Shown: positions 8,531 to 17,555 of the stretch, piece after piece
How positions within the stretch are numbered: the stretch's first letter is position 1
Layout of the letters: the number at the start of each line of letters is the position of its first letter
Source of the DNA: Chloroflexota bacterium
Lineage (GTDB): Bacteria > Chloroflexota > Chloroflexia > Chloroflexales > Herpetosiphonaceae
DNA length: 64,000 nucleotides
Assembly: GCA_020161265.1 (NCBI GenBank)
Contig: JAIUOC010000010.1
Coordinates: 1-64,000 of the forward strand
Direction: 5' to 3'
Position numbers and translations under genes: made by a program
The notes under the pieces: generated by a model
Told to the model about the DNA's origin: nothing
The model's database searches: none
The model's input: only the letters and a program-made list of their open reading frames with translations

Positions 8531-8598
8531 CGAAAGAGCCTCCTCTGAGATTGATTGGGCCAATTATCAAGGAACATAGGAAAAATCGCAATTCAGGC

Positions 8599-8604
8599 TA
8601 TAAT
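8599..8604 (+). promoter_or_regulatory. -10 box upstream of the SbcC-like gene
   Basis: TATAAT at 8599-8604, 41 nt before the chosen ATG at 8646. No good -35 box lies at standard spacing. Confidence 0.5.
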
Positions 8605-8645
8605 AGAAACTAGCAAATTTGTACGCTTGGGTAGGAGTGCGCCGG

Positions 8646-11600
8646 ATGTTGCCAGAGAAGCTGCGTGTTCGTAATTTTATGTGTTATCGCGATGATGTGC
8701 CGACCCTCGATTTCGAAGGAATTCGGGTTGCTTGTTTGTCGGGCGAAAATGGCGCTGGCAAATCAGCCTTGCTCGATGCAATCACCTGGGCGCTTTGGGG
8801 CAAGGCCCGCGTTTCCTCTGACGATGAATTGATCGCCTTGGGCGCACAAGAGATGGAAGTTGATTTGCAATTTAGTGTTGCAAAAACCTCCTATCGCGTC
8901 TTGCGTCGCCGTTCCTCAGCCAAACGCGGCCAAACCATCCTCGAAATTCAAGTTAACGATGGTGATAATTGGCGGGCAATTTCTGGCAATAGCATCCGCG
9001 AAACCCAAGAGATCATTCATTCTGTGCTGCGCATGGAATACGATACCTTCATTAATAGTGCTTTTTTGGTGCAAGGCAAGGCCGATGAATTTACCCGCAA
9101 AGCGCCTGCTGAACGCAAACGGGTACTGGCCGAGATTTTAGGTCTCGATGCCTACGAACAGCTCGAAGCCCGCGCCAAAGAGCAAGTTCGCTACTTCAGC
9201 GACCGTGCTCAAGGTCTTGAAGGCACAATCAGCAGCTACCGCGAATGGGTCAATAAACGTGATTTTTATCTGAGCCAAGAGGCCGAAGCGCAACAGCGGG
9301 TGCAGCAGCTTAGCCATGAAATCGAGCAAGCAACATTAATATTTGAGCAAGCCGACCAACAACGCCGCGCACTCGAACATCGTAAGGCCGAACGCGACCG
9401 CGAGCTAAGCCGCAGCCGTGACCTCGAACGCCAAATTGCCGAAAGCGATGGCGATTATCGCCAACTGGCTCAGGATATTGGTGTGGCGCAAGCGATGGTC
9501 GCACGTCAAAGCGAAATTGAAACCAATTTTCAAGCCTTGCAAGCTGCGCGTGAAGAGTTAGTGGTGCTTGATCGCTTGCGTGAGCAAATTGTCCAGCTCA
9601 ACGATCAATACAAAGAGCAACGCGCTTTGGTCGAGCGCGAAGAACTTTCGTTGCAACATCAACTCCAGCAATATCAGCGCGATCAGCAAACTAACGCCGA
9701 ATTGATCGCCAATAAAGCCAGTAAGCAAGCAGATTTGGCAGCCTTGGCCGAGCAATTAGCCGGTTTTGCCGATGATCAACGCCATTTAGATCAAGCCCGC
9801 AGCCAGCGCAACGAGCTAGAGCAACAAAGCACCAACTTAACTCAATTGCAGGTTGAGGTGCAACGCTTGCAAGGCTTGATCAATGTGCGCGGCGATTCGC
9901 TGATTGCCGCACGCGAGGAGCAAAATCGTCGGATTATCGAGGCCGACAATGTTTTGGCCAACGAATCGCGCTGGCGCAGCGAATTTGAAACCTCGGTTGC
10001 CCAACAAAAAGCCCTGATTCGCGATGAGCGCAAGCTCCAAGAAATGCGCAGCCGCGACCAACAAGATGCTAAGCAACTGGGCGAACTATCGGCTCAAGAG
10101 AGCAATTTAAAGCAACTTGGTAAGCAAATCAACGATAAAATCGACCAACTGCGGGCAACCCACGATACCCACTGCCCACTCTGCCAGAGCGATATCGGCC
10201 AGCATGGCATTCACCAAGTGATCGAACAATATATCGTTGAACGCGACGATCTGCGTGATCAATATCGTGAGGCCAGCCAAGCTCGCAAACAACTAAGCAA
10301 CGAATATGATGCTCGCCAACGCGAAATTCAAGGGTTGGAGCGTAAAGTCGCTCAGCTGAGCACGCTAGCCGCAGCAGTTGGCCGCTTGGAAGGCCAAATC
10401 AGCGAGGCCCAAGAACATCGTACCAAACGCAGCGAAGCCGAAAGCACCTTGCGCGATTTGAATCAGCGGCTTGAACATGGCGATTTTGCTCATGAAGAAC
10501 GCGCTGCCTTAGCCCAAGCCCAAACTGAAATCGCCGAATTATGCTTTGATCAAGCGGCACTTGATGCTCAGCGCCAAGCCAATGGCCGATTAATCGCCCA
10601 GCTTGAGCAACGGTTAGCCCAACGTGGCACAATCGAGGCCAAAGCTGCCGTACTCCAAGAACAACTTGAGCGCATTCAGGCAGCTGAAACCCATAATGCC
10701 ACCTTGCATGAAACAATTTTAAGCTTGCAAGTCCAGCTCGATAGTCAGCAATTTGCCCAAACTGCGCGGCAACAGGCCGAGGCAATTTACCAGCAAATGG
10801 CTGAATTAGGCTATGCCTCGCAACGCCATCAAGAAATGCGCGACGCGGTTGCCAGCCTTGGTCATTGGGAAGGCGAGTATCATCAATTGCGTTCGGCGCA
10901 AACCAACTTGGCAACCAACCAACGCCAAGCCCAGCGTTTGGCTGAATTGATCGAGCGCCAACGCCAAGATTTAGCCCAAATTCAGGTAACGGTCAATCAA
11001 CTCAATCAAGAATTGGCTCAATTGCCAGCCGCTATTCAAGCTGCCGAAACCGCTCAACGCACAATCAACGAGTTTCGTGGGCGTTTGGCTGTCGCTCAAA
11101 AAGATTTGGGTGCGGCGCAGCAAAACGTCCAGCATGTGGCTCAAGTCGCTGAGCAGTTGGCCGCAGCCGAAAAAGAATTGCTCTCGGTACAAGATCAACG
11201 CGATGTTCACAACGAACTAGTGCGGGCCTTTGGCAAAAAAGGCATTCAAGCAATGCTGATCGAAACAGCGATTCCTGAGCTTGAGCGCGAAGCTAACGAA
11301 TTGCTCAGCCGCATGACCGACAACCAAATGCACCTGCGCTTTGAAACCCAGCGCGAAACCAAAAAAGGCGATACCAGCGAAACTCTCGATATTCAAATTG
11401 CCGATGAACAAGGCACACGTCGCTACGATTTGTATAGCGGTGGCGAGGCCTTCCGCATCAACTTTGCAATTCGGATTGCCATGAGCAAAATGCTGGCTCG
11501 TCGTGCTGGAGCCAACTTGCAAACATTAATCATCGACGAAGGCTTTGGTTCACAAGATGGTCGCGGGCGCGAACGCTTGGTCGAGGCTATTACCCAAGTT

Positions 11601-11717
11601 CAACCAGATTTCAGTCGCATCTTGGTAATCACCCACATCCAAGAATTGAAGGATCAATTTCCGGTGCAGATCGAAATTACCAAACACGACAACGGCTCAC
11701 GTTGGGCAGTGAATTAA
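8646..11717 (+). CDS. sbcC: SbcC/Rad50-like SMC-family ATPase with zinc hook
   Basis: 1023 aa. The N-terminal half-ATPase has Walker A GENGAGKSALLDAITWALWG. Two very long Gln/Glu-rich coiled-coil arms (about 180-500 and 525-870) flank a zinc hook with Cys510 and Cys513 (HCPLCQ) almost exactly mid-protein, as in Rad50/SbcC. The C-terminal half has the ABC signature LYSGGEAF, a Walker B LQTLIIDEGFGSQD and a late H-loop (ITHIQEL). SbcC pairs with the SbcD/Mre11 nuclease to process DNA ends and hairpins, but no nuclease gene adjoins it here. The ATG at 8646 has TAGGAG 8-9 nt upstream. Rad50-family membership is firm; the exact DNA substrate is inferred. Confidence 0.9.
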   Translation: MLPEKLRVRNFMCYRDDVPTLDFEGIRVACLSGENGAGKSALLDAITWALWGKARVSSDDELIALGAQEMEVDLQFSVAKTSYRVLRRRSSAKRGQTILEIQVNDGDNWRAISGNSIRETQEIIHSVLRMEYDTFINSAFLVQGKADEFTRKAPAERKRVLAEILGLDAYEQLEARAKEQVRYFSDRAQGLEGTISSYREWVNKRDFYLSQEAEAQQRVQQLSHEIEQATLIFEQADQQRRALEHRKAERDRELSRSRDLERQIAESDGDYRQLAQDIGVAQAMVARQSEIETNFQALQAAREELVVLDRLREQIVQLNDQYKEQRALVEREELSLQHQLQQYQRDQQTNAELIANKASKQADLAALAEQLAGFADDQRHLDQARSQRNELEQQSTNLTQLQVEVQRLQGLINVRGDSLIAAREEQNRRIIEADNVLANESRWRSEFETSVAQQKALIRDERKLQEMRSRDQQDAKQLGELSAQESNLKQLGKQINDKIDQLRATHDTHCPLCQSDIGQHGIHQVIEQYIVERDDLRDQYREASQARKQLSNEYDARQREIQGLERKVAQLSTLAAAVGRLEGQISEAQEHRTKRSEAESTLRDLNQRLEHGDFAHEERAALAQAQTEIAELCFDQAALDAQRQANGRLIAQLEQRLAQRGTIEAKAAVLQEQLERIQAAETHNATLHETILSLQVQLDSQQFAQTARQQAEAIYQQMAELGYASQRHQEMRDAVASLGHWEGEYHQLRSAQTNLATNQRQAQRLAELIERQRQDLAQIQVTVNQLNQELAQLPAAIQAAETAQRTINEFRGRLAVAQKDLGAAQQNVQHVAQVAEQLAAAEKELLSVQDQRDVHNELVRAFGKKGIQAMLIETAIPELEREANELLSRMTDNQMHLRFETQRETKKGDTSETLDIQIADEQGTRRYDLYSGGEAFRINFAIRIAMSKMLARRAGANLQTLIIDEGFGSQDGRGRERLVEAITQVQPDFSRILVITHIQELKDQFPVQIEITKHDNGSRWAVN

Positions 11718-11775
11718 AAAAGCATAGAACATAGCCGAAATTGTGGTTACTCTGCGCCTCTGCGTTTAAACAGAA
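11718..11775. repeat. Degenerate word-repeat fragment
   Basis: A short intergenic stretch containing 'catagaacatag' and 'tctgcgcctctgcgttt'. Related words (ctatgttct, cttcgtgctcttcgtgg) occur at 53.8 kb and at the right end of the window. No clear promoter or ribosome site is visible. Confidence 0.5.
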
Positions 11776-13716
11776 ATGTATTTCATGCTAAAAATCATGC
11801 TACTCCAACTGCCAGTGCCTAGCAATCCGGCGGCGAATGTGCCGCTGGCAGCGGGCTACCTCAAAGCATGGGCTTACAACCAAGGCTTACTTGAGCGTAT
11901 GCAAATTGAAATTGTGCCACGCGATATTGCCGACCGTGGTGGCGATCGCCTGATTTGTAACTGGATCGTCGCTCAACAACCGCATGTACTTGGGATTTCG
12001 CTGTATACCTGGAATAGCGAACGTTCGTTGCAGCTTGCCAGCCAACTCAAACAAGCATTACCAAATTTGATCGTAGTGGTTGGCGGCCCTGAAGTGCAGC
12101 GCAATAACACCTGGGTTTTGCACCATCCAGCGGTCGATATTGCGGTAGAAGGCGAGGGCGAACAAACCTTTAGCGAATTATTGCTAGCCCTCGAACACCA
12201 GCACCAGCAAATTAGCTTGCCGATGCAGAACCAAACCCAATTGCCCTACCCGCTGGTAGCTGGCACATTGCAATATCACGCGGGCCAATTGCATGCTGGC
12301 TTGCCACGCCCCGCCATGGGTAGCCTTGATCCAATTCCATCGCCCTATTTGCTCGGCTTTTTGGAGCTGCGGGCTGGCGAAATTGCCTTTATCGAATGTT
12401 CGCGCTGGTGTCCTTATGGCTGTACCTTCTGTTTGTATGGCCGCAACATGGGCACAAAATTGGGTGGCCGGATGTTTGGCAGCCAACGCGTATTGGATGA
12501 AGTGGCCTGGGCACGCCAGCAGGGAGCACGGGCAATTCATTTTGTTGAGGCTAATCTCAATTTGCTGCCCAATTTTCGCGAATTGATGCGCGGCCTACAA
12601 AGCATCAATCAGCCTGAGCCAACCCCAATTTATGCCGAATTACGTGGCGAACACCTTAAGCCGGAAAGTGTTGAGGCCTTGGTGCAAGCAGGCTTGACCG
12701 TGGCCGAAGTTGGCTTGCAAAGCGCCAATCGCACGGCCTTGCAAGCGGTTGGGCGGCGTACCGACCTCGAAAAATGGGCCGAAGGCACACGCCGTCTGTA
12801 TCAGCATAACGTTGATGTGCTGCTTGATGTCATTTTGGGCTTGCCCGAAGATGATGCTGCCAGCACCCACGCTACGATCGAATGGATTCAGCTGCAACAG
12901 CTTGGCGATTACGATATTTTTACTTTGCAAGTGTTGCCCGGCACAGGCGTGCGCAACGATGCCGAACGCTTTGGCATGCACTTTCAAGATCGCCCACCCT
13001 ACTACATTTTGGCCAATCATTGGCTCAGCTACCAACAACTTCGCGCCCTACGCTGGGATTTGCGTGAACAAGCAGGGCTTGATCCCTTGGCAATCGAAGG
13101 CATGCCGCAACCAGCTTGCGATGTTTGGCTCCAAGCCTGCGAGCAAGCAATTCGCGTGATCGATCAGCCAATTCGTAGCATCATTTTGGATTGTCGGGCT
13201 GAATTTAGTTTAGACGAATGGCGGGAGCAAGGCCAACAGTATGCTGATCAGGTTGCCAGCCATGTGGTAATCGTAGCTCATCATAGCGATTTAGCGGTGA
13301 TTGAGGCTTTTTGCTGGCCCATCGCCCAAGCCAACCTCACCATTCACTGGGATATTGTGCTCGATCAGCCACTTGCCCCCAACGCATTACGTCAACTTCA
13401 ACAACGCTGGCCGCATACCATTGGCTATCTCGATCGCATTGCGGTCTATCGGCGCTGGCAAGCCGAGCCTGCATGGGTGCAAGTCACACCGCGCTGGTGG
13501 ATTCGTTGCAATTGGCAACAAGCGCTTGATCCATTGAGCTACGAAGGCCTTGCCGAGGTCGTTTGGCAAGTCGATGCCGCTCAGGCTCATACAGCGATTC
13601 CTGTTCTGAATCGACGAGGTGGCACGGGGATTGTAATCGAAGCTAAGCAATTTGAGCCAACATGGCAGGAACTAAGTGAGCATTTAGCAATTTTGGCTCC
13701 CCTGCCACCGATTTAA
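11776..13716 (+). CDS. B12-binding-domain radical SAM protein
   Basis: 646 aa. Residues 1-150 resemble the cobalamin-binding Rossmann domain common in this class (QLPVPSNPAANVPLAAGYL, VVVGGPEVQ, AVEGEGEQTF). The radical SAM core follows, with the 4Fe-4S cysteines at 212, 216 and 219 (CPYGCTFC), VEANLNLLPNF, a Glu-rich AELRGEHL strand and EVGLQSAN. Residues about 440-646 form a C-terminal region I cannot assign. Enzymes of this class perform difficult methylations and other radical reactions; no substrate is indicated. Start is uncertain: ATGs at 11776, 11785 and 11797 are in frame and none has a good ribosome site. Confidence 0.85.
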   Translation: MYFMLKIMLLQLPVPSNPAANVPLAAGYLKAWAYNQGLLERMQIEIVPRDIADRGGDRLICNWIVAQQPHVLGISLYTWNSERSLQLASQLKQALPNLIVVVGGPEVQRNNTWVLHHPAVDIAVEGEGEQTFSELLLALEHQHQQISLPMQNQTQLPYPLVAGTLQYHAGQLHAGLPRPAMGSLDPIPSPYLLGFLELRAGEIAFIECSRWCPYGCTFCLYGRNMGTKLGGRMFGSQRVLDEVAWARQQGARAIHFVEANLNLLPNFRELMRGLQSINQPEPTPIYAELRGEHLKPESVEALVQAGLTVAEVGLQSANRTALQAVGRRTDLEKWAEGTRRLYQHNVDVLLDVILGLPEDDAASTHATIEWIQLQQLGDYDIFTLQVLPGTGVRNDAERFGMHFQDRPPYYILANHWLSYQQLRALRWDLREQAGLDPLAIEGMPQPACDVWLQACEQAIRVIDQPIRSIILDCRAEFSLDEWREQGQQYADQVASHVVIVAHHSDLAVIEAFCWPIAQANLTIHWDIVLDQPLAPNALRQLQQRWPHTIGYLDRIAVYRRWQAEPAWVQVTPRWWIRCNWQQALDPLSYEGLAEVVWQVDAAQAHTAIPVLNRRGGTGIVIEAKQFEPTWQELSEHLAILAPLPPI

Positions 13717-14027
13717 ATACTCCAAGGACATCAAATTAATCGAGTTTCGGTCTATTTGAAATTATTGAGATCAATTACCACCCTTCCGTCCTTCTGCCGC
13801 AGGGAAACGCAGTGGGCTTTACCACCTCGTCAATTCTCATCCTTCGCGGTTTCCGAATTGCCGAACCCTCCAAGCTATTGGCAAAACCATAGTCATGCCC
13901 CACGCTTGAGATCAGTATAGGCAAAAACCCACCCTACAGTCGGGACTAAGGTATTAGCAAAATCAATTCTATCAGCCATCGTAGCTGAGTACAATAGATG
14001 CATCATGGGCATTTGGGAGGGCCAGCT
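13717..14027. repeat. Intergenic region with word repeats and a -10-like box
   Basis: 311 nt without a gene. Between about 13776 and 13850 a degenerate unit (accacccttccg...cagggaaacgcagtggg) resembles the block at 42738-42779 (accacccctccg...ggggaacgcagggtg). Downstream, TACAAT at 13990-13995 is a possible -10 box for the histidine kinase gene. Confidence 0.5.
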
Positions 14028-15923
14028 ATGCATTATCTCTTCGATCATCCAACCTGTATTCGGCGTACATCGCCCCAACATTTAGCAAGTTATGCCTATG
14101 GCGTGCGGGCAAGCTGCTCGGTGCGCCATCCGGCTGGCGATGGGGTCGATGACCCACGCTTCTTATTATTTGGCCCCCAGCGTGGCAATTATCGCCATTG
14201 GTTCGATACCTATGAAATTAAGCCCGATAATGCTCCCGATTGGTATGCCCTAACCTTTCCCAAGCCTACCAAATTAAATGTGGTTTATTGGATGCATGGC
14301 CCCATGTTCGATGATCATGGCTGGTGGACTTCGCTCCAGGTCGAATATCGCGATGCTGAAGGCGCTTGGCATAAGGTTGACGATTTACAGATCACGCCGA
14401 ATTACCATTTTAGCCCGCAACGCGGCGATCGTAAGCCATTTAGTGCCTACGCAGCCCATTTCAATCCAGTTCGAACCAGTGCGATTCGGCTGATCGGCCA
14501 GCCCAGCGGCAAGCCCCAAATTACCACAATGGCCTATCTTGCCGCCGATTGGAGCACCTGCGAAGGCATCGCCGCCCACTTGCGCCATATTCAGCAACCA
14601 TTACCCGCTATTTTTGATCTGCTACCAGCCAATACCTTGTGGGATACCTTAGCCAGTCTGCGTGATTTAACCAAAATTGCCTTTGATCTACAAACTAGCG
14701 CGGGCCTAGGGCTTGACCATTTTCTTGAGCCACAGCATTATCAACGGTTTCACGACAGCCAGCGTCAATGCTTCGCCGATGATTCGCTGTATCAATTAAT
14801 TGGTCAGCACGCTGGTTGGCGTAAGCTGGGCCAAACGATCGAGCAAGCTCGCGAACAAGCCTATGAAACCAAACAACCAGTCATCGCCCAACATCATGGC
14901 GGCTTGGTCTGGCTGGTCGTGCCAGTCATTAGCAATGATCACGTTTTAGGCACAATCGAAAATCGCAATTTTATCGCCCAAGAACCAATCGATTGGCAAT
15001 GGCATCGCTGTTATGCCCAAGAATTGGGGCTGGATTGGGAGCGTTATCATACGGCATTGGAGCAAATCAGCACGTTCAGCCAACAACAAATCAATGCCAC
15101 AATCAATCATGTGCAGCAGCTGGTGCGCCTAGCGCAACAATTACTCAAAGATAGCCAAGAAATTCATACGCTGAAAAGTAGCGCTTTGGCTGCTGAGGTG
15201 TTTAGTCGCTCCAAAAGTACCTTTATGAGCATGATGAGCCATGAATTACGCACCCCGCTGAATGCAATTATTGGCTATAGCGAGCTGCTCATCGATGATT
15301 TGAGCGCAACCAACCAACAACAATCAACTGATGATGCTCGCCAAATTCGCAGCGCAGGTCGCCATTTACTGCATGTGATCGAAACAATTTTGCAGGTATC
15401 CAACTTAGAATCAGGCGCATCAAATGTGCATTACGACGATGTTGATCTCGAAATGCTGACTAATTCGTTAGAGCTGAGTTTGCGCACTCAATTTCAAAAA
15501 CGCAGCAATCAACTTGAAATTAAGATCGATCCCAATGCCTCGTGGGTCTATTCAGATAGCTCGAAAGTGCGCCAGATAATCTTCCAACTGCTGAATAATG
15601 CCAATAAATTTACCGATCATGGTCAAGTGCGACTGACGATTGCCCCTGATAGCCTTGATCCCGAAATGCTCGCATTCGAGGTTTGCGACACAGGCATTGG
15701 GATTGATCATGAGCATTTGCCGCTCTTATTTGCTGAATTCAGCCAACTTGATGCCTCAAGCACTCGCCGCTACGATGGCACAGGCATGGGCTTGGCGCTC
15801 TGTCGCCACTTGGCGCGGCTACTTGGCGGCGATATTCGGGTTTGGAGTGAGCCTGGCATTGGCTCGACCTTTACCCTTGCCATCCCGCGCCAAAGCGTGA
15901 TGACTCCAGTTAACGACCTCTGA
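14028..15923 (+). CDS. Soluble sensor histidine kinase with discoidin-like N-terminal region
   Basis: 631 aa from the ATG at 14028 (GGGAGG 7 nt upstream; the ATG at 13998 has none). The C-terminal 240 residues are a full transmitter: H-box MMSHELRTPLNAIIGYSELL with phospho-acceptor His405, N-box IFQLLNNANKFTDHG, G1 DTGIGI and G2 GTGMGLALCRHLA. The first about 170 residues (PDWYALTFPKPTKLNVVYW, LQVEYRD, RTSAIRLIGQPSG) look like a discoidin/F5-8 type C beta-sandwich, and residues 210-370 resemble a ligand-binding PocR/GAF-like module. No signal peptide or membrane span is seen, so sensing should be cytoplasmic. No response regulator is adjacent. Domain names for the N-terminal part are inferences from pattern. 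Confidence 0.85.
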   Translation: MHYLFDHPTCIRRTSPQHLASYAYGVRASCSVRHPAGDGVDDPRFLLFGPQRGNYRHWFDTYEIKPDNAPDWYALTFPKPTKLNVVYWMHGPMFDDHGWWTSLQVEYRDAEGAWHKVDDLQITPNYHFSPQRGDRKPFSAYAAHFNPVRTSAIRLIGQPSGKPQITTMAYLAADWSTCEGIAAHLRHIQQPLPAIFDLLPANTLWDTLASLRDLTKIAFDLQTSAGLGLDHFLEPQHYQRFHDSQRQCFADDSLYQLIGQHAGWRKLGQTIEQAREQAYETKQPVIAQHHGGLVWLVVPVISNDHVLGTIENRNFIAQEPIDWQWHRCYAQELGLDWERYHTALEQISTFSQQQINATINHVQQLVRLAQQLLKDSQEIHTLKSSALAAEVFSRSKSTFMSMMSHELRTPLNAIIGYSELLIDDLSATNQQQSTDDARQIRSAGRHLLHVIETILQVSNLESGASNVHYDDVDLEMLTNSLELSLRTQFQKRSNQLEIKIDPNASWVYSDSSKVRQIIFQLLNNANKFTDHGQVRLTIAPDSLDPEMLAFEVCDTGIGIDHEHLPLLFAEFSQLDASSTRRYDGTGMGLALCRHLARLLGGDIRVWSEPGIGSTFTLAIPRQSVMTPVNDL

Positions 15924-15961
15924 TCATTTAGTAAAACAGTGCTATGCTATAAGGCGCAACG

Positions 15962-15985
15962 GGGCTACACGGAAGGATGTAGCCC
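15962..15985 (+). promoter_or_regulatory. Leader hairpin upstream of zwf
   Basis: GGGCTACA (15962-15969) and TGTAGCCC (15978-15985) form an 8-bp stem with an 8-nt loop. There is no T-run, so it is not a classical terminator. A -10-like TATAAG lies just upstream near 15948. Confidence 0.5.
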
Positions 15986-16016
15986 TGTCATTATGCGTGG
16001 TTCCTAAGGAGGGCTT

Positions 16017-17543
16017 GTGGAACAGCCAAATCCTTTGCGAGCAGGCTTACGAATTGCTCGCACCCCTGAAGCATGTACTGTGGTGATTTTCGGCGCGACC
16101 GGAGATCTCACTGCCCGTAAATTATTGCCTGCACTCTACAACCTCGCCCGTGAAGGCATGGTTCCGGCAGGCTTTTCGTTGCTTGGCGTTGGTCGTCGCC
16201 CATGGAGCGATGATGATTTTCGCGCTGAAATGCGCAAAAGTGCCGAGCAATTCTCGCGGGTTCAGCCAATTAACGAAGAAGTTTGGCAAACCTTTGCCGA
16301 AGGTTTATTTTGGGTTGGTGGCGAGTTTGGCGATATCAATACCTACGAGCAAATCGCTAGTCGCCTTGAACAAATCGATCAGCAACGCGGTACTGCTGGC
16401 AATCGGCTCTTTTATTTGGCAATTCCCCCATCGTGGTTTGATGATGCGATTAGCAATTTGCAAAAGGTCAATCTGACCAATCAAAGCCATGGCTGGTCAC
16501 GGATTATCGTTGAAAAGCCGTTTGGCCACGATTATAAATCGGCTCAAGAACTCAACGATCTGGTCAGTCGCGCTTTTGATGAAAGCCAAGTCTATCGAAT
16601 TGACCATTACCTTGGCAAAGAAACCGTCCAAAACCTGTTGGTAGCGCGTTTTGCCAACGCGATTTTCGAGCCAATTTGGAACCGCAACTACATTGACCAT
16701 GTGCAAATCACGGTAGCCGAAAGCCTTGGCATCGGCAGTCGTGCAGGGTTTTATGAGGAAGCGGGAGCCTTGCGCGATATGATCACCAATCATATGATGC
16801 AATTGCTGACCCTGACCGCCATGGAACCACCAGTCGAGTTCAACGAGCATGAAGTGCGCAGCGAAAAAGTCAAAGTCCTGCATGCAATTCGCCCGATGAA
16901 TGCTACTGATGTTGATCAATTTGCGCTGCGTGCTCAATATGATCATGGTACAATCAATGGCGATGAAGTGCCCAGTTACTTGGCAGAGAAAGGGGTCAAC
17001 CCAGCCTCACGCACACCCACATTCGTTGCGCTTAAATTCGAGATCGACAATTGGCGCTGGGCGGGCGTACCATTCTACTTGCGCACTGGCAAACGCTTGG
17101 CTAAACGGGTCACCGAAATTGCGATTCAATTCAAAAAACCGCCGCTGCTGCTCTTCCCCGAAATCCGCGATGAGATTGAATCGAACGTCTTAGCGCTGCG
17201 CATTCAGCCCAACGAAGGCATCACCCTCAAATTTAGCGCCAAGCAACCAGGCCAACGCATGATTATCCATCCGGTTAATATGGATTTCCGCTATGGCTCA
17301 TCGTTTGGGGTAGCTGCGCCCGAAGCCTACGAACGCTTGTTGCTCGATGCAATGCTCGGCGACGCAACCCTATTTACCCGCCGCGATGAGGTCGAAGCCC
17401 AATGGGCCTTGATGACTCCCATCCTTGAGCGCTGGGAAAACGACGGCGTTGAGCACTTGCCACACTACGAGGCAGGCACGTGGGGGCCAGAGGAATCTGA
17501 TCAATTTATGCAACGTGATGGCCGTGAGTGGCGCAAATTGTAG
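16017..17543 (+). CDS. zwf: Glucose-6-phosphate 1-dehydrogenase
   Basis: 508 aa, full length for the family. Oxidises glucose 6-phosphate to 6-phosphogluconolactone with NADP+, the entry step of the oxidative pentose phosphate pathway. Seen: dinucleotide loop IFGATGDLTARKLLPALY, substrate motif RIDHYLGKE (His197), and the DMITNHMMQLL motif carrying the catalytic His. The GTG start at 16017 follows a strong AAGGAGGG site. It is first in an operon with opcA (12-nt gap) and pgl (4-nt overlap), so all three pathway functions are coupled. Confidence 0.97.
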   Translation: MEQPNPLRAGLRIARTPEACTVVIFGATGDLTARKLLPALYNLAREGMVPAGFSLLGVGRRPWSDDDFRAEMRKSAEQFSRVQPINEEVWQTFAEGLFWVGGEFGDINTYEQIASRLEQIDQQRGTAGNRLFYLAIPPSWFDDAISNLQKVNLTNQSHGWSRIIVEKPFGHDYKSAQELNDLVSRAFDESQVYRIDHYLGKETVQNLLVARFANAIFEPIWNRNYIDHVQITVAESLGIGSRAGFYEEAGALRDMITNHMMQLLTLTAMEPPVEFNEHEVRSEKVKVLHAIRPMNATDVDQFALRAQYDHGTINGDEVPSYLAEKGVNPASRTPTFVALKFEIDNWRWAGVPFYLRTGKRLAKRVTEIAIQFKKPPLLLFPEIRDEIESNVLALRIQPNEGITLKFSAKQPGQRMIIHPVNMDFRYGSSFGVAAPEAYERLLLDAMLGDATLFTRRDEVEAQWALMTPILERWENDGVEHLPHYEAGTWGPEESDQFMQRDGREWRKL

Positions 17544-17555
17544 GAGGTGGCAACC

